Position numbers and translations under genes: made by a program. From JBBSOW01 sp038259365 (GTDB lineage Bacteria; Actinomycetota; Actinomycetes; Propionibacteriales; Propionibacteriaceae), in NCBI GenBank assembly GCA_038259365.1, contig JBBSOW010000077.1:1-14400 (forward strand): a DNA stretch of 14,400 nt, read 5' to 3'. Each line of letters begins with the position of its first letter. The first letter of the stretch is position 1. Positions 13,882-14,400 of this stretch are shown piece by piece. The notes beneath the pieces are model-generated. The model was not told the DNA's origin. It saw only the letters and a list, made by a program, of their open reading frames with translations, and did no database searches.

Positions 13882-13913
13882 CGAAACGAATAGCCACATT
13901 TGCAGTGACCACA

Positions 13914-13943
13914 CTGCCATCATCCGAGGCGGTGCACTAACCT
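13914..13943 (+). promoter_or_regulatory. Promoter of the small membrane-protein gene
   Basis: CTGCCA (13914-13919) and TAACCT (13938-13943) are spaced by 18 bases and resemble -35 and -10 boxes. Seven bases separate the -10 from the GTG at 13951, the spacing expected of a leaderless message. Confidence 0.4.
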
Positions 13944-13950
13944 TGGCAAG

Positions 13951-14340
13951 GTGATGGAACTAGTCGGGATGATACCGCTGTCAGGACTGCTGCCGCTCGA
14001 GGGCACGATGCCCGGGTGGCCCGAGGCGCCGGAGACGAGCATCGCCCCCACGCTGTTCCTCGTCTTCGGTATCCCCCTCATCATCGGCCTCATCATCACC
14101 TTCTTGTGCAAGGGCCGAGAGCTGCGCCAGCGTTCGGTCGAGAACGGCGTCGCCGTGGGCCTGCCCGTCAGCAACCGGCGCCGCGAGCTCGAGGGAACGG
14201 ATCGCCAAGAGGACCGTGAACTGGAAAGGCGAGAAGACGCCGAACACGCCGCGCGGGCGGGCGCCGAGGTCGAGCACGAGAGGGATGAGTCCATCGACGC
14301 GTCCACGGCCGATAACCCGGCGGGTTCGCGGTCGGCTTAG
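13951..14340 (+). CDS. Small single-pass membrane protein of unknown function
   Basis: I do not recognise this protein (129 aa from the GTG, 128 from the ATG at 13954). Residues 1-32 are short and proline-rich. Residues 33-53 (PTLFLVFGIPLIIGLIITFLC) form one strong membrane helix. Basic residues follow at once (KGRELRQR), so the C-terminus should face the cytoplasm. From about residue 76 the tail is dense in Arg, Glu and Asp and likely helical, perhaps a coiled coil or flexible acidic arm. The start is chosen by the -10 box 7 nt before the GTG; AAGGTG directly before the ATG is too close to be a normal ribosome-binding site. The gene is divergent from pyrR, with 93 bases between them, which need not mean a shared function. 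A 22-bp tandem repeat begins 12 bases after its stop. Confidence 0.7.
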   Translation: MMELVGMIPLSGLLPLEGTMPGWPEAPETSIAPTLFLVFGIPLIIGLIITFLCKGRELRQRSVENGVAVGLPVSNRRRELEGTDRQEDRELERREDAEHAARAGAEVEHERDESIDASTADNPAGSRSA

Positions 14341-14352
14341 CTGCCGGCAAGG

Positions 14353-14400
14353 GCGGTCTCAAGCGTTGACCCGAGCGGTCTCAGGCCTTGACCCGAGCGG
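14353..14400. repeat. 22-bp tandem repeat, cut by the window edge
   Basis: Units at 14353-14374 and 14375-14396 differ at two positions, and GCGG of a third is visible. Each unit boundary contains CCGAGCGG (14371-14378 and 14393-14400), the complement of the CCGCTCGG found in the 19-bp array and at the edge of both 87-bp elements. More units probably lie beyond the window. Confidence 0.75.

Noticed and set aside
13295..13912. N-terminal extension of the pyrB frame
   Set aside because: It shadows pyrR. The ATG at 13294 has a good ribosome-binding site and overlaps the pyrR stop.

Overview
The window is high-GC DNA, mostly minus-strand, with dense genes, GTG starts, 4-bp start/stop overlaps and several probable leaderless genes. 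With a group II truncated haemoglobin (GlbO type), a pyrR-pyrB-pyrC cluster and a HemY-type porphyrinogen oxidase, this points to an actinobacterium. A member of the Propionibacteriales is a reasonable guess, but it is inference only.

Layout. The 3' end of an IclR-like regulator (+) enters at the left edge and converges on a three-gene minus-strand unit: marR regulator, 949-aa FAD/Fe-S D-2-hydroxyacid dehydrogenase, and hemY (gaps of 14 and 31 nt). The marR start sits directly behind a promoter overlapped by an inverted repeat, so an autoregulated, leaderless operon is likely. Divergent from it on the plus strand are a long-chain acyl-CoA synthetase (FadD15 type) and a tandem-hotdog acyl-CoA thioesterase. 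They converge on a GH13 alpha-glucosidase (-), which lies downstream of glbO (-) and the pyrimidine genes pyrR-pyrB-pyrC (-). At the right edge a small single-pass membrane protein (+) is transcribed divergently from pyrR.

How the genes work together. pyrR-pyrB-pyrC is a translationally coupled pyrimidine operon, probably controlled by PyrR through a leader hairpin that covers the pyrR ribosome-binding site. glbO follows pyrC by 25 nt but seems to have its own leaderless promoter. The acyl-CoA synthetase and thioesterase form and hydrolyse acyl-CoA. The MarR unit joins a respiratory-type flavo-iron-sulfur dehydrogenase to the haem-pathway flavin oxidase.

The most unusual content is the repeats. 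An 87-bp element occurs twice between the thioesterase and the GH13 gene. Its three differences all preserve base pairing in the outer stem. A diverged third copy, inverted, lies between marR and the acyl-CoA synthetase gene and again changes a stem pair on both sides. Short tandem arrays with different periods (15, 16, 19 and 22 bp, plus 27 bp inside the GH13 coding end) lie at or just after gene 3' ends. Some share sequence with the 87-bp element. I know of no described family that these match, but I could not search.
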